Origin: Halodesulfovibrio sp.
GTDB taxonomy: Bacteria; Desulfobacterota; Desulfovibrionia; Desulfovibrionales; Desulfovibrionaceae
Reading direction: 5' to 3'
Length of the DNA: 64,000 nucleotides
Assembly (NCBI RefSeq): GCF_015482765.1
Contig: NZ_JADMLB010000021.1
Coordinates: 1-64,000, forward strand
Shown here: positions 54,295 to 63,706 of the stretch, piece by piece
How the letters are laid out: the number at the start of each line of letters is the position of its first letter
How positions within the stretch are numbered: position 1 is the first letter of the stretch
The notes under the pieces: model-generated
The model's database searches: none
The model's input: only the letters and a program-made list of their open reading frames with translations
What the model was told of the DNA's origin: nothing
Made by a program: the position numbers and the translations under genes

Positions 54295-54747
54295 ATGGAT
54301 ATACTTGCAATACGTGAACACCTCATTGCAACAGTTATGGACCGTATAGACGATTCCACAGGCACCCGCTCAGAGGCGCTTAAGGAATTTATGGACGTAA
54401 CACTTCCAAACATCGGAAAAGATGCTTCTGCTGAAATCTCTCAGCATATTCCAACCCTACCGGACACAATCTACAAAAAATGGGCTGAAATGTTTGCAGA
54501 CCGCATGTTGCAAACCGTTAAAACAGCACAACTTGTTGATATGTGTGACAACACAGAAGAAAGTAATGCAACTATCGCTCTAGTGTACCTCATGTTCATG
54601 GAATCAGAGCGAATGGAAGAACAGATAGCAAAAGATTTGGCAGAGCTTGGCGTAGAAGCCGGCAACACAGATGAAGTCGGCAATTTTCTTGGTGACTACC
54701 TTCGAACCGCGTTGGGCGCGCGAGGAGAAGAACAAGTACAACAGTAA
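54295..54747 (+). CDS. all-helical protein of unknown function
   Basis: A 150-residue protein with no recognised domain. It is predicted helical throughout, with acidic charge (DASAEISQHIPTLPDTIYKK; MESERMEEQIAKDLAELGV) and a Met-rich middle (KWAEMFADRMLQTV). No signal peptide or membrane helix. The start has GGGAT upstream, a moderate ribosome binding site. It stands alone between terminators, so it is a separate unit. Codon use resembles its neighbours. Confidence 0.75.
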   Translation: MDILAIREHLIATVMDRIDDSTGTRSEALKEFMDVTLPNIGKDASAEISQHIPTLPDTIYKKWAEMFADRMLQTVKTAQLVDMCDNTEESNATIALVYLMFMESERMEEQIAKDLAELGVEAGNTDEVGNFLGDYLRTALGARGEEQVQQ

Positions 54748-54810
54748 TTTTTTGCACCAATTACTAAGACTGCTCAAAAGCTAAATAGTTTCGTAGGTTG
54801 AAAACTAAAA

Positions 54811-54844
54811 AAGACCAAATACCTTTTCGGTATTTGGTCTTTTA
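54811..54844. terminator. bidirectional terminator
   Basis: AAGACCAAATACC pairs with GGTATTTGGTCTT (about 54811-54842) around a TTTTC loop, with T-rich flanks. Confidence 0.9.
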
Positions 54845-54898
54845 CATTGTTAGGGTGCCCCAAACAACGGTACACAATTTCCCGCTTGTCATATCAAG

Positions 54899-55135
54899 CT
54901 ACTTCAGTTCTACTCGAAGACCATCGGGTTCTGAGATAAGATGAATCTGCTCACCACCCGCGTTAAGATTGTGGTCCATTCCTTGGAACAAAGAGGCGCA
55001 TGAGGTCCAGTCATCATTTAAAAAAACTTCCTGCGCCCCGCCGTTGGACTCAAAACGCAACTGCGTACCATCTTTAAGGGTCAGTAACTCTGTTTCGTGA
55101 AGAACTACTGGCAGATCTTTGTACGTAAACGTCAT
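54899..55135 (-). CDS. small beta-rich protein of unknown function
   Basis: A 78-residue protein starting at ATG 55133-55135 behind AAAGGAGG. A start 18 bases upstream would overlap that site. It has alternating hydrophobic strands (LPVVLHETELLTLKDGTQLR; QIHLISEPDGLRVELK) and one Cys, suggesting a small beta fold. No family recognised, no signal peptide. It is divergent from tex and ended by the terminator at 54811-54844. Confidence 0.72.
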   Translation of the reverse strand: MTFTYKDLPVVLHETELLTLKDGTQLRFESNGGAQEVFLNDDWTSCASLFQGMDHNLNAGGEQIHLISEPDGLRVELK

Positions 55136-55228
55136 AACTTCCTCCTTTCCCACATGGGCAATGCGGTTTTGAATACACTGTAAGTAACTACTAACATACC
55201 ATACGCAAGAAAGAGAGCATTATTTATA

Positions 55229-57355
55229 ATGACAAACTCACAAAAAATTATAGCTCAAGAACTTGGACTGAACGAAAAAAACGTCGCTTCTGTTTTAGAT
55301 TTATTAGCAGAAGGAGCAACGGTTCCCTTTATCGCCCGATACAGAAAAGAGGCAACCGGTTCGCTGGATGAAGTGGCTATCGCGGATATTCGAGACAAGC
55401 ATGAAGTGTTAACAGCTCTCAACAAGCGCAGAGATTCTATTATAGCATCTCTCACAGAACGTGACCAGCTTACAGACAAGCTCACAACGGCATTGCAACA
55501 AGCAACCACTCTTTCTCAACTGGAAGACATCTACCTGCCTTACAAGCCTAAGCGGCGCACCAGAGCACAGACAGCACGAGAAAAAGGGTTAGAACCTCTG
55601 GCCAACCTTCTCTTTGAACAGGAAAATTGCAAGCTAAGCTCTCTGGTTGCAGCGTATATTTCTGATGAAAAAGATGTGCCCGATGCCGAGGCTGCTTTAA
55701 AAGGTGCACGCGATATTATCGCAGAGCGAATCAGTGAAGACACGCCTACTCGAACTGTTTTTCGCAAAATTTTTACGGTTAAAGGTATTTGTACATCCAA
55801 GCTTGCCCGTGGAAAAAAGGAAGAGGATGCTGCAACTTATAAAGATTACATAAACTGGGAAGAAGCTATCAGCAAAGCCCCCGGTCACCGCCTTCTTGCA
55901 ATGTTTCGCGGAGAGCAGGAAGGACTCCTTAGCCTCTCCATACGACCAGAGGAAGGACTTGCCTTGAATGCACTTTCCCAACACTTTGTTACTTCCGGTA
56001 ACGAATGCGGGAAACAAGTTCGTTTGGCATGCGAAGATGCATATAAACGGCTTCTTGCACCTTCTTTGGAAAACGACATCCGTACAGAATTAAAAACTCG
56101 TGCGGATATAGAAGCTATCTCTGTTTTTGCGTCCAACTTGCGCGAACTTCTTCTTGCCGCGCCGCTCGGTCAAAAAAGAGTCCTTGCACTTGATCCGGGT
56201 TTCAGAACCGGCGCAAAACTTGTTTGTCTTTCTGAACATGGCGATCTGCTTCACAACGAGACTATTTTCCCCACATCTGGTGCAGCGAAAGAGGCACAGG
56301 CTGGTGAGCGTGTTAAAAGCCTTGTGGCAAAGTACGACATCGAAACCATCGCCATTGGCAACGGTACTGCTTCCCGCGAAACAGAAAGCTTTGTACGTGC
56401 CCTCAATATTCCCGACGTAACCATCAATATGGTAAACGAATCTGGAGCGTCAGTTTACTCTGCCTCCGAAGTTGCCCGTGAAGAATTCCCAAATGAAGAC
56501 ATCACGGTACGAGGCGCTGTTTCCATCGGTCGCAGACTTATGGACCCTCTGGCTGAATTGGTTAAGATTGATCCTAAATCAATCGGAGTCGGGCAATATC
56601 AGCACGATGTAAACCAGACTGAGCTTAAAAAATCTCTCGATGATGTTGTTGCATCTTGTGTTAACAGCGTCGGTGTCGAGCTTAACACCGCCAGCAAAGA
56701 ACTGCTTACTCATGTTTCAGGTCTCGGCCCAGTGCTTGCCCAAAACATTGTCGGTTACCGTGCAGAGAATGGTGCATTCTCCTCTCGCAAGGAGCTGTTA
56801 AAGGTTGCGCGTCTTGGCCCTAAAGCCTACCAGCAATGCGCTGGATTCTTACGCATCCATAACGCTAAAAACCCGCTTGATGCCTCTGCGGTGCATCCTG
56901 AATCGTACAAAGTGGTTGAGCAGATTGCTAAAGATCTTGCGGTAAAGCTTCCAGAATTAATCGGAAAGGAAGATATTGCTTCCAGAATACAGTTAGAAAA
57001 ATATGTCTCCGACCAGATCGGCCTGCCAACCTTGAACGACATTATGAAAGAACTTGCTCGTCCCGGTCGCGACCCGCGTGAACAATTCACTGCATTTGAA
57101 TTTGCCGATGTCCACAAAATTTCTGACCTCTATGAGGGGATGACACTTCCGGGGATTGTAACCAATGTGACTAAATTCGGAGCATTTGTTGACGTAGGAG
57201 TTCATCAGGACGGGCTTGTGCATATTTCTCAACTGGCAGATCGTTTTGTAAGCGATCCTTCCGAAGTTGTGCGTGTTCAACAAAAGGTAAAAGTTAAAGT
57301 TCTTGAGGTGGATGCTGCTAGAAAGCGAATTTCACTCAGCATGAAGAACGTCTAA
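55229..57355 (+). CDS. tex: Tex-family RNA-binding transcription accessory protein
   Basis: A cytosolic nucleic-acid-binding protein of the Tex/YhgF family. The 708-residue protein has the N-terminal helical domain (EGATVPFIARYRKEATGSLDE), the YqgF/RuvC-like domain (ALDPGFRTGAKLV), the helix-hairpin-helix region (THVSGLGPVLAQNIVGYRAE) and a C-terminal S1 domain (GMTLPGIVTNVTKFGAFVDV). It is a little shorter than the 770-residue E. coli form, missing part of the C-terminal tail. Single gene with its own terminator. Confidence 0.95.
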   Translation: MTNSQKIIAQELGLNEKNVASVLDLLAEGATVPFIARYRKEATGSLDEVAIADIRDKHEVLTALNKRRDSIIASLTERDQLTDKLTTALQQATTLSQLEDIYLPYKPKRRTRAQTAREKGLEPLANLLFEQENCKLSSLVAAYISDEKDVPDAEAALKGARDIIAERISEDTPTRTVFRKIFTVKGICTSKLARGKKEEDAATYKDYINWEEAISKAPGHRLLAMFRGEQEGLLSLSIRPEEGLALNALSQHFVTSGNECGKQVRLACEDAYKRLLAPSLENDIRTELKTRADIEAISVFASNLRELLLAAPLGQKRVLALDPGFRTGAKLVCLSEHGDLLHNETIFPTSGAAKEAQAGERVKSLVAKYDIETIAIGNGTASRETESFVRALNIPDVTINMVNESGASVYSASEVAREEFPNEDITVRGAVSIGRRLMDPLAELVKIDPKSIGVGQYQHDVNQTELKKSLDDVVASCVNSVGVELNTASKELLTHVSGLGPVLAQNIVGYRAENGAFSSRKELLKVARLGPKAYQQCAGFLRIHNAKNPLDASAVHPESYKVVEQIAKDLAVKLPELIGKEDIASRIQLEKYVSDQIGLPTLNDIMKELARPGRDPREQFTAFEFADVHKISDLYEGMTLPGIVTNVTKFGAFVDVGVHQDGLVHISQLADRFVSDPSEVVRVQQKVKVKVLEVDAARKRISLSMKNV

Positions 57356-57369
57356 TCTACATATATGCA

Positions 57370-57417
57370 ATAAAAAAAGCCCCTCTGAATTTGGTATCAC
57401 CAAACCGGAGGGGCTTT
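57370..57417. terminator. bidirectional terminator
   Basis: AAAGCCCCTC pairs with GAGGGGCTTT (about 57374-57416) around an imperfect inner loop, between convergent tex and acyl-CoA synthetase genes. Confidence 0.85.
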
Positions 57418-57437
57418 GTTATTTCAACAACTGGCGC

Positions 57438-59090
57438 TTATTCAGATTGAGCATCCTGCTGACGAATTTCTACACGACGAATCTTACCGGAGATAGTCTT
57501 CGGCAACTCTTTCACATAGTTCACAATTCGAGGATACTTATACGGAGCTGTAACCTTTTTTACATGATTCTGAAGCTCTTTAGTAAGCTCTTCAGATTCT
57601 TCGTAATCAGGAGCAAGCACGATTGTTGCTTTAACCAGCTGACCGCGTAAGTCGTCCGGAACACCGGTAACTGCGGCTTCCACAACAGCAGGATGGGCAA
57701 CAAGCGCCGACTCAACTTCAAAAGGCCCAATGCGGTACCCTGAAGATTTAATCAAGTCATCCACGCGTCCAAGGAACCAGAAGTACCCGTCTTCATCCAT
57801 CCACGCCTTATCACCGGTATGGTAATAACCGTCGAACATGACAGAAGCTGTTTTTTCAGGATCTTCAACATACCCTGCGAATAAACCGACAGGTGCACCT
57901 TCGGAAGTCTTTACACAAATTTCGCCTTCCTGACCCGGTTCGCAGATATTGCCTTCGGCGTCCATAAGGACAACATCCCAGCCCGGTGCAGGTCTACCAA
58001 TAGAACCCGGTTTTGCCTCCATGCAAGGGAGAGTAAGGATCTGCAAAGAAGTCTCTGTCTGTCCGTACCCTTCATAAATCGGCAATCCGGTGATTTTCTG
58101 CCATTCGGTGAACACGCTATCGTTCAGCAATTCGCCTGCTGTTGTGCAATGGCGCAATGCTGACAAATCGTACTTCGCCAAATCCTGACGAATCAAAAAG
58201 CGATATACAGTCGGAGGTGCACAGAATGTGGTTACTTTGTGCTCTGCCAACTGCTCAAGCAGTTCTGCAGGCTCAAATTTACCACGGAAATCCCATACAA
58301 ACACGGCGGCACCAGCCATCCACTGTCCGTAGAATTTGCCCCATACAGCCTTTCCCCAGCCTGTATCTGCTAATGTCAGGTGCAGGTCACCCGGCTCAAG
58401 ATCGTGCCAGTACGCGCCTGTTACATAATGTCCAAGCGGGTATGTGTGGATATGTTCAACCATCTTCGGCATACCGGTTGTACCGGAAGAGAAGAAGATG
58501 AGCAGCGGATCATTTCCACCGGCATTACGTTCCGGTTCCTGCGGACGCGGGAACTCAGATGGGCCGGATGCTACGAGATCATCATACGCATGCCATCCGT
58601 CAGCAACAGATTCACCTCCGACCTGTACAAGACAGGTCAGGGACGGACAGTTTGCTCGTGCAGCTTCAACACGGTCCGCCACTGAATCTTCCACGATCAT
58701 ACCGCGGATATGAGCACGACGGACGCGAAAATCAATATCTTTTACAGTCAACTGTGAAGGAGACGGAACTGGTACAAGTCCAAGCCTATGGCAAGCAAGC
58801 ATGGACACCCAGAACTCAACACGACGGTACAGAATAAGCATTACTCTGTCGCCTTTCTTGAGACCCTGCGCTTCTAAGGCACCAGCAAGTTTTGCGGATT
58901 GTTCCTGAAACCATGCAAAAGAGTAATCGTTGCGAGTACCCGAATCATCAACATGCACCATTGCAAGGCGTTTTGGATCTTCATCTGCGATGGAATCCAA
59001 CACATCGTATGCAAAATTGAAATTATCAGGAACATTGAGTGCAAACTCGTGCACAAACTCTTCATAGCTGGAACTGGAAAACTTTTTCAT
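57438..59090 (-). CDS. AMP-forming acyl-CoA synthetase (MACS-type)
   Basis: A 550-residue adenylate-forming enzyme that activates a carboxylic acid to its CoA thioester. It has the P-loop FFSSGTTGMPKMVEH, the GYGQTET motif, the hinge YHTGDKAWMDEDGYF, GRVDDLIKSSGYRIGP and the C-terminal lysine motif LPKTISGKIRRVE, whose Lys is often acetylated in relatives. Overall layout resembles medium-chain acyl-CoA synthetases; the substrate is not deducible. ATG at 59090 follows AAGGAT. It lies just downstream of the XRE-cupin regulator gene in the same direction and is likely controlled by it. Confidence 0.92.
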   Translation of the reverse strand: MKKFSSSSYEEFVHEFALNVPDNFNFAYDVLDSIADEDPKRLAMVHVDDSGTRNDYSFAWFQEQSAKLAGALEAQGLKKGDRVMLILYRRVEFWVSMLACHRLGLVPVPSPSQLTVKDIDFRVRRAHIRGMIVEDSVADRVEAARANCPSLTCLVQVGGESVADGWHAYDDLVASGPSEFPRPQEPERNAGGNDPLLIFFSSGTTGMPKMVEHIHTYPLGHYVTGAYWHDLEPGDLHLTLADTGWGKAVWGKFYGQWMAGAAVFVWDFRGKFEPAELLEQLAEHKVTTFCAPPTVYRFLIRQDLAKYDLSALRHCTTAGELLNDSVFTEWQKITGLPIYEGYGQTETSLQILTLPCMEAKPGSIGRPAPGWDVVLMDAEGNICEPGQEGEICVKTSEGAPVGLFAGYVEDPEKTASVMFDGYYHTGDKAWMDEDGYFWFLGRVDDLIKSSGYRIGPFEVESALVAHPAVVEAAVTGVPDDLRGQLVKATIVLAPDYEESEELTKELQNHVKKVTAPYKYPRIVNYVKELPKTISGKIRRVEIRQQDAQSE

Positions 59091-59248
59091 CACTCTATCC
59101 TTATCCCCAGTATCAGGGATACCATTCACCGCAATATGCGGTATTAACGTACTAACTTTTTTGACAACATCCCCTGTGTCATGTCCCCTCCCGGCGTGTA
59201 TTCACACTTGCGGGGGTGCAGCAGTTCATTCACTGCACCGGAAAGGGA

Positions 59249-59806
59249 CTAGCTAATCACGTCAAGGAAAGTAGCCGGATCGCCATCCAAACCACGTAAG
59301 GCATGCGGAATACGTGAATCAAAGTAAATGGAATCACCAGCTTCTAGCTTATGGCGTGTCTGATCAAGCCATACTTCCAACTTGCCTTCGAGCAGGTAAA
59401 TAAATTCCTGACCGCTATGCTCGTTCCAAGTAAGCTCGTTTAAATCTTTAGCAGGAACTGTTACAAGGAACGGCTCCATCTTTTTATTTGTAAATCGTGC
59501 AGCAAGGTTGAAATAGTCATAATCTTTACGACGCTCTACGCTGAGCCCTTCACCTTTACGCACGAGAGTGTAATCATGCAGATGCCCTTCCTGACCTGTA
59601 ATAAGGGACGCAAGGTCCACACCACAGACAGTGGCAACATCTTTAAGATAGCTAACAGGAATCTCGGTTTCGCCCTCTTCGTATAAGGCTACGGTTTCCG
59701 GCTTAACTCCGATTTTCTCAGAGAGCTCTTCTACCGTCATATCTACTGCTTCACGAAGCCCATGCAATCGGGGAGCAATTTCTCTATATGCTTTATTTTC
59801 GTGCAT
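59249..59806 (-). CDS. XRE-family regulator with cupin sensor domain
   Basis: A 185-residue transcription factor. An N-terminal HTH_XRE domain (residues 10-65; LREAVDMTVEELSEKIGVKP) is followed by a cupin_2 domain (about 110-180) with the EFIYLLEGKLEVWLD core and the IPHALRG motif. Such regulators often sit beside an acyl-CoA synthetase and are thought to sense a small organic ligand. ATG at 59806 follows AGGAGG. The perfect inverted repeat at 59824-59860 just upstream is a likely operator. Confidence 0.92.
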   Translation of the reverse strand: MHENKAYREIAPRLHGLREAVDMTVEELSEKIGVKPETVALYEEGETEIPVSYLKDVATVCGVDLASLITGQEGHLHDYTLVRKGEGLSVERRKDYDYFNLAARFTNKKMEPFLVTVPAKDLNELTWNEHSGQEFIYLLEGKLEVWLDQTRHKLEAGDSIYFDSRIPHALRGLDGDPATFLDVIS

Positions 59807-59823
59807 ATTTCCTCCTAACTGAC

Positions 59824-59860
59824 AATGTAATAACATTGTTCACAGCAGCGTTATTACATT
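59824..59860. promoter_or_regulatory. inverted repeat, probable operator of the XRE-cupin regulator
   Basis: AATGTAATAAC (59824-59834) and GTTATTACATT (59850-59860) are perfect 11-bp complements separated by 15 bp, centre-to-centre 26 bp. The repeat lies directly before the ribosome binding site. The left arm also forms CAATGT/ACATTG at 59823-59838. Confidence 0.6.
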
Positions 59861-59969
59861 TTTGTTAAAAAGCAAAGCTTTTCTTCCTTTACCAACCCGC
59901 CAGCGTTGTTCTTTAAAAGCGTGCGTTTGCCAATGGGGATGTTACGCAAGGCGCATTATGCCCTAAAAA

Positions 59970-60010
59970 ACAAAAAAGGCGCGTGCCGCATCGAGCGGTA
60001 CGCGCCTTAT
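59970..60010 (-). terminator. terminator after dnaA
   Basis: AAGGCGCGTGCCGC and GCGGTACGCGCCTT (about 59976-60008) form a long stem with one mismatch, followed leftward by TTTTTTG. Confidence 0.88.
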
Positions 60011-60041
60011 CACTAACAAGACTTACGACCCCCGACTATTC

Positions 60042-61469
60042 TCAGGGGGCGGAAATTCGTCCATTCTTTTCAATCATCTTCACAGTATTTGACACCTGAC
60101 GACCAGTCGGTGTGCTGCGGCTCATTTCCCGTTCCAAGTTCGTAATACCTTTCAGTACTGTTGAATGGCGACGGTTAAACTGCAAACCAATCTGTTTTAA
60201 CGACAGATCAGTATGCTTACGAGCGAGATAGAAGATGGTGTTACGCGCGGTTACCAGCTCACGCTTACGACTACGTGAGTTAAGCTGATCGTATGAAAGA
60301 TCAAAACAGCTGCAAACACAACGTACAATTGAGTCCATGTTCATAACGACTTCACGGGATGCATAATGCCCGATCACGTCCCATGCCATGTCCATAGAAA
60401 TTCGTTCGTTCAGGATACGTGCTTTCAGAATGAGGTTATGTAAGCAGCTCTCTATCTGACGTACATCTGAATGAATGTTTTCTGCAAGTAAATCAGTCAC
60501 GTTTTCCGGCAAATCTACCTGATAAAGACGTGCTTTCTTGCAAAGAATATCACGACGGGTCTCAAAGTCCGGTTTATCGATAACGGCAAGGAACCCGGAA
60601 CAGAAGCGGGAAACAAGCTGATTATCAACGTCTTTAAGATCACGTGGAGCAAAAGAACTGGACAGCACCACACGGGAACCGCGGGACTGCAAAGATTTTA
60701 TTGTTGCAAGCACTTCATCTTGCATACGTTCTTTGCCTTGAAGGAAGTGAACATCTTCTAGCAGCAACAAGTCTACGTCACGGTAACGGGACTTAAAGCG
60801 CTCTGTATCACGATGTTTAAGAGAGGTAACAAGACCTGTAGCGAATTCTTCCGCTGTAAGGTACTCGACTCTTGGATTTACACGATTGCTATGACGACAC
60901 AGCTGACCGCCAACAGCCTGCATGAGGTGTGTTTTTCCAAGCCCCGGTGCTGAACTTAAAAAGAGAGTACTGCAAGAAAGAGAATCACGAGTGATACCTT
61001 GTGATGCGGCAAAAGCAAGGTCGTTGCTTGGTCCAACCACAAAGCTGTCGAAGTCAAAACGCCAATCAATGGCTTTAGAGACTAATGGCTGTTCTACTGG
61101 AAGCTGCTGCTGAACTACGCGCTTATTATCTGCACCAAAAAGTACCGGCGCAGAAGCGGTCTGGGGTTCAGGTACACGTGTAGCTTTCGGTGCAGCAGTT
61201 TTTGCCTGCACTTTCGGCTTAACAACAGCTTTCGCGGCACCTGCAACAACAGTAATAGTTGGACGTTCACCCATAACAGTAGCCGCAGCTTCCGAGATAT
61301 CGTTCACAAGACGCTCACGCACCCATGAAGCCACGAAATCATTGGAAGCTGTCAGTCGAATGGCAGTACCATCAACTTCAGCTTGTAACGGTGAAATCCA
61401 TACTTTGAAAATGCCGGGATTAAGGCTTTCTTGTAGAATTTCTCGAATTTGACCCCAAATATCAATCAT
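60042..61469 (-). CDS. dnaA: DnaA-type replication initiator, divergent
   Basis: A 475-residue initiator. Domain I ([20 protein letters not shown]) is normal. The AAA+ domain has Walker [16 protein letters not shown] and Walker [15 protein letters not shown], where the usual IDDIQFL is changed. The domain IV DNA-binding region [20 protein letters not shown] and onward has [10 protein letters not shown] where DnaA usually has GRDHTTVLHA. ATG 61469 follows AGGAAC. No dnaN, recF or gyrB adjoins it; thyX and ruvBA lie upstream. It may be a second, divergent DnaA, since Desulfovibrio vulgaris is annotated with two. Confidence 0.9.
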   Translation of the reverse strand: MIDIWGQIREILQESLNPGIFKVWISPLQAEVDGTAIRLTASNDFVASWVRERLVNDISEAAATVMGERPTITVVAGAAKAVVKPKVQAKTAAPKATRVPEPQTASAPVLFGADNKRVVQQQLPVEQPLVSKAIDWRFDFDSFVVGPSNDLAFAASQGITRDSLSCSTLFLSSAPGLGKTHLMQAVGGQLCRHSNRVNPRVEYLTAEEFATGLVTSLKHRDTERFKSRYRDVDLLLLEDVHFLQGKERMQDEVLATIKSLQSRGSRVVLSSSFAPRDLKDVDNQLVSRFCSGFLAVIDKPDFETRRDILCKKARLYQVDLPENVTDLLAENIHSDVRQIESCLHNLILKARILNERISMDMAWDVIGHYASREVVMNMDSIVRCVCSCFDLSYDQLNSRSRKRELVTARNTIFYLARKHTDLSLKQIGLQFNRRHSTVLKGITNLEREMSRSTPTGRQVSNTVKMIEKNGRISAP

Positions 61470-61665
61470 GGGGATGTTCCTACGTTCTTTCATGCTATTC
61501 CGCAATTCGAGTTAAACCGTTGATACCTGTTAGTCTCTGCACAGGCGCTATCATTCGGCTAAGTTCAACAATCTATCGATTTATCTACCTTTTTTAGCAA
61601 AACACTATTTTAAGGAGAATTATTCAACACACGTACAACAAGAGTTGGCGCGGTAGACTTTATAG

Positions 61666-61696
61666 TTTCCACATTTCTGTGGAAAAGTTTTCCACA
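61666..61696. promoter_or_regulatory. cluster of three DnaA-box-like sites
   Basis: TTTCCACA (61666-61673), TGTGGAAAA (61678-61686) and TTTTCCACA (61688-61696). The last two make a perfect 19-bp palindrome around a central G. They differ from the TTATCCACA consensus at one or two positions. Confidence 0.5.
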
Positions 61697-61785
61697 ATTA
61701 GTATTGCCGAAAACTGAAGAATTCGCCTTTTAAAGCTAATATTCGAAAAAGGCAATCATCTGACGCACTTTTTATTCTAGCTTTT

Positions 61786-61829
61786 TTGTAAAAAAGTATG
61801 TGAGAGCCACACTATCATGAAGCTCTCAC
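61786..61829 (-). terminator. terminator after thyX
   Basis: GTGAGAGC (61800-61807) pairs with GCTCTCAC (61822-61829). Reading leftward it is followed by ATACTTTTTT. Confidence 0.65.
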
Positions 61830-61977
61830 GTTTAAATCAAATCGAAAGAGTGAGTTTATACAATACGTTATAAAAAACAATCATCGTACAGAACTCTTCA
61901 GGGCTAATGCCGTATTGTAAATAACAAATATACAACCAACCAATATAAGCCGGTTATAAGCGGTGACACCCAATTAG

Positions 61978-62700
61978 TTATGGCAACGGGTAACGACCGC
62001 AGGTGAACTTCTCCCCTTCAGGGCAGTACTTCAACTTCTCGCAGCGAGCACCTGCGTCATCAAAAACACATGGTAACTCTCTTTGACAAATTTTAAGCAT
62101 CTGATTGGCCAACTCTCTGATTTCCCACTGAGCACGAGTACAACAGCGATGTTCAAAAAAGTTAATAAGGCTTCGACAGTTCATTGTTACTACAATCTTT
62201 GATTCTGTAGCTTGCGGTAACACAAAACGGGCATCTTCTTTTGCTTTTTCTCCGCGCCCGTTCTCTTCAAGAATCTTTTTCAATTCCTGATAAGCATCGC
62301 CCACTTCATCTAAGAACTTTTCAAAACGTTCTTTTGCTTCCGGAATTTTGGCAAACGCAGGCGGTAAAATGTAGTCAAAATCACTACCGTCTACATAACG
62401 CTGACTCTGCTGTGAAAAAGAAGCAATACGATGACGAACAAGCTGATGCGTCAAGGCACGAGAAACACCTTCGATCGCAAAGGTAAAAGAAACATGCTCA
62501 ATCGGGCTGGCATGACCGGACTCCATAACTTTACGGATAAAAGCGGCCTGCTTTTCTTCGGAAATATCCCCATCTACAAGCTTGGTGTGCATGTCGCCCA
62601 CGAAGCCTGCATGGTAGCACTGTCTGAACGCTGCATAAATAACTGCCATCGGATCTGGAGTTGAGGCAACAAGTTCTACCCTGCATTTTTTCTGAGGCAT
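61978..62700 (-). CDS. thyX: flavin-dependent thymidylate synthase ThyX
   Basis: Makes dTMP from dUMP with FAD, NADPH and methylene-tetrahydrofolate, replacing ThyA. The 240-residue protein has the ThyX signature RHRIASFSQQSQRYVDG (RHR-X7-S), the ESGHASPIEHVSFTFAIEG block and MNCRSLINFFEHRCC, then a C-terminal Cys-rich tail. AAGGAGG precedes the ATG. It stands between dnaA and ruvB. Confidence 0.96.
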   Translation of the reverse strand: MPQKKCRVELVASTPDPMAVIYAAFRQCYHAGFVGDMHTKLVDGDISEEKQAAFIRKVMESGHASPIEHVSFTFAIEGVSRALTHQLVRHRIASFSQQSQRYVDGSDFDYILPPAFAKIPEAKERFEKFLDEVGDAYQELKKILEENGRGEKAKEDARFVLPQATESKIVVTMNCRSLINFFEHRCCTRAQWEIRELANQMLKICQRELPCVFDDAGARCEKLKYCPEGEKFTCGRYPLP

Positions 62701-62735
62701 ATTTCCTCCTTAGCTATGAGTTATATCGGCACGAC

Positions 62736-63704
62736 CTATGCCAAAAAATTCAAATGACGGTACGCTTTAGCCGTGGCTACACGGCCTCTGTGTGTCCGTT
62801 TTATAAACCCGCATTGAATAAGATACGGTTCATATATATCTTCAATGGTCTTCACATCTTCAGAACAGGCCACTGCCAGCGTTTTTGCTCCGACAGGCCC
62901 ACCGCCATAATGTTCAATAAGAACACTCAGCAGCTTTCTGTCCATCTGATCCAGCCCGCTTTCGTCAACATCCATCATTTTAAGAGCACTGCCTGCCAAA
63001 TCAGCATCAACAGTTCTGCCCCCCTGTACGGTGGCAAAGTCGCGAACGCGACGCAGAAGTCTGTTGGCAATACGAGGCGTCCCACGGGAACGACGGCCTA
63101 TTTCCAAGGCGCCATCCGGTGCTATATCTACGCCGAGAATGCGTGCAGTACGGGTTACAATAGTAGCGAGCTCTTGCGGGGTGTAAAATTCCAAACGGCA
63201 GATTACACCAAAGCGGTCACGCAGCGGTGAAGACAGTAAACCGATGCGGGTTGTGGCTCCTACCAGAGTGAAGGGTTCCAAGTCAATCTTTACAGTACGA
63301 GCACCCGGCCCCTGACCGATAACAAGATCAAGCTTGAAATCTTCCATTGCCGGATACAGCACTTCTTCAACGCTGATCGGCATACGGTGGATTTCATCCA
63401 CAAATAAAATATCGTTACGTCCAAGGTTCGTTAAAATCGCCGCTAAATCACCGCTTCTCTCAAGAACAGGGCCAGAAGTGGAAACTATATTCACTCCCAA
63501 CTCTTCAGCCATAATCTGCGACAAGGTTGTCTTACCAAGCCCCGGGTTACCGTAAAACATCGTATGGTCCATAGCTTGACCACGAGTTTTAGCAGCTTCA
63601 ATATAAATTTTTAAATTCTGGCGCAGCTCTTCCTGACCAATAAAGTCATCAAGAGACGAAGGACGTACAGACTCGTCCATGCAGATATTCTGATCAGTCT
63701 CCAT
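62736..63704 (-). CDS. ruvB: Holliday junction branch migration ATPase RuvB
   Basis: The motor of the RuvAB complex. The 322-residue protein has [20 protein letters not shown], Walker [12 protein letters not shown], Walker [11 protein letters not shown], the RuvB-specific beta hairpin region [12 protein letters not shown], the sensor [18 protein letters not shown] and the C-terminal winged helix. It starts 2 bp after the ruvA stop, the usual ruvA-ruvB order. Confidence 0.98.
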   Translation of the reverse strand: METDQNICMDESVRPSSLDDFIGQEELRQNLKIYIEAAKTRGQAMDHTMFYGNPGLGKTTLSQIMAEELGVNIVSTSGPVLERSGDLAAILTNLGRNDILFVDEIHRMPISVEEVLYPAMEDFKLDLVIGQGPGARTVKIDLEPFTLVGATTRIGLLSSPLRDRFGVICRLEFYTPQELATIVTRTARILGVDIAPDGALEIGRRSRGTPRIANRLLRRVRDFATVQGGRTVDADLAGSALKMMDVDESGLDQMDRKLLSVLIEHYGGGPVGAKTLAVACSEDVKTIEDIYEPYLIQCGFIKRTHRGRVATAKAYRHLNFLA

Positions 63705-63706
63705 GC

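Larger units (their letters stand above)
61470..61977. other. AT-rich region upstream of dnaA
   Basis: About 510 bp without a gene. It contains the DnaA-box-like repeats at 61666-61696, the thyX terminator, and AT-rich blocks. It could be an origin or only the dnaA promoter region; the sequence does not decide this. Confidence 0.4.
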
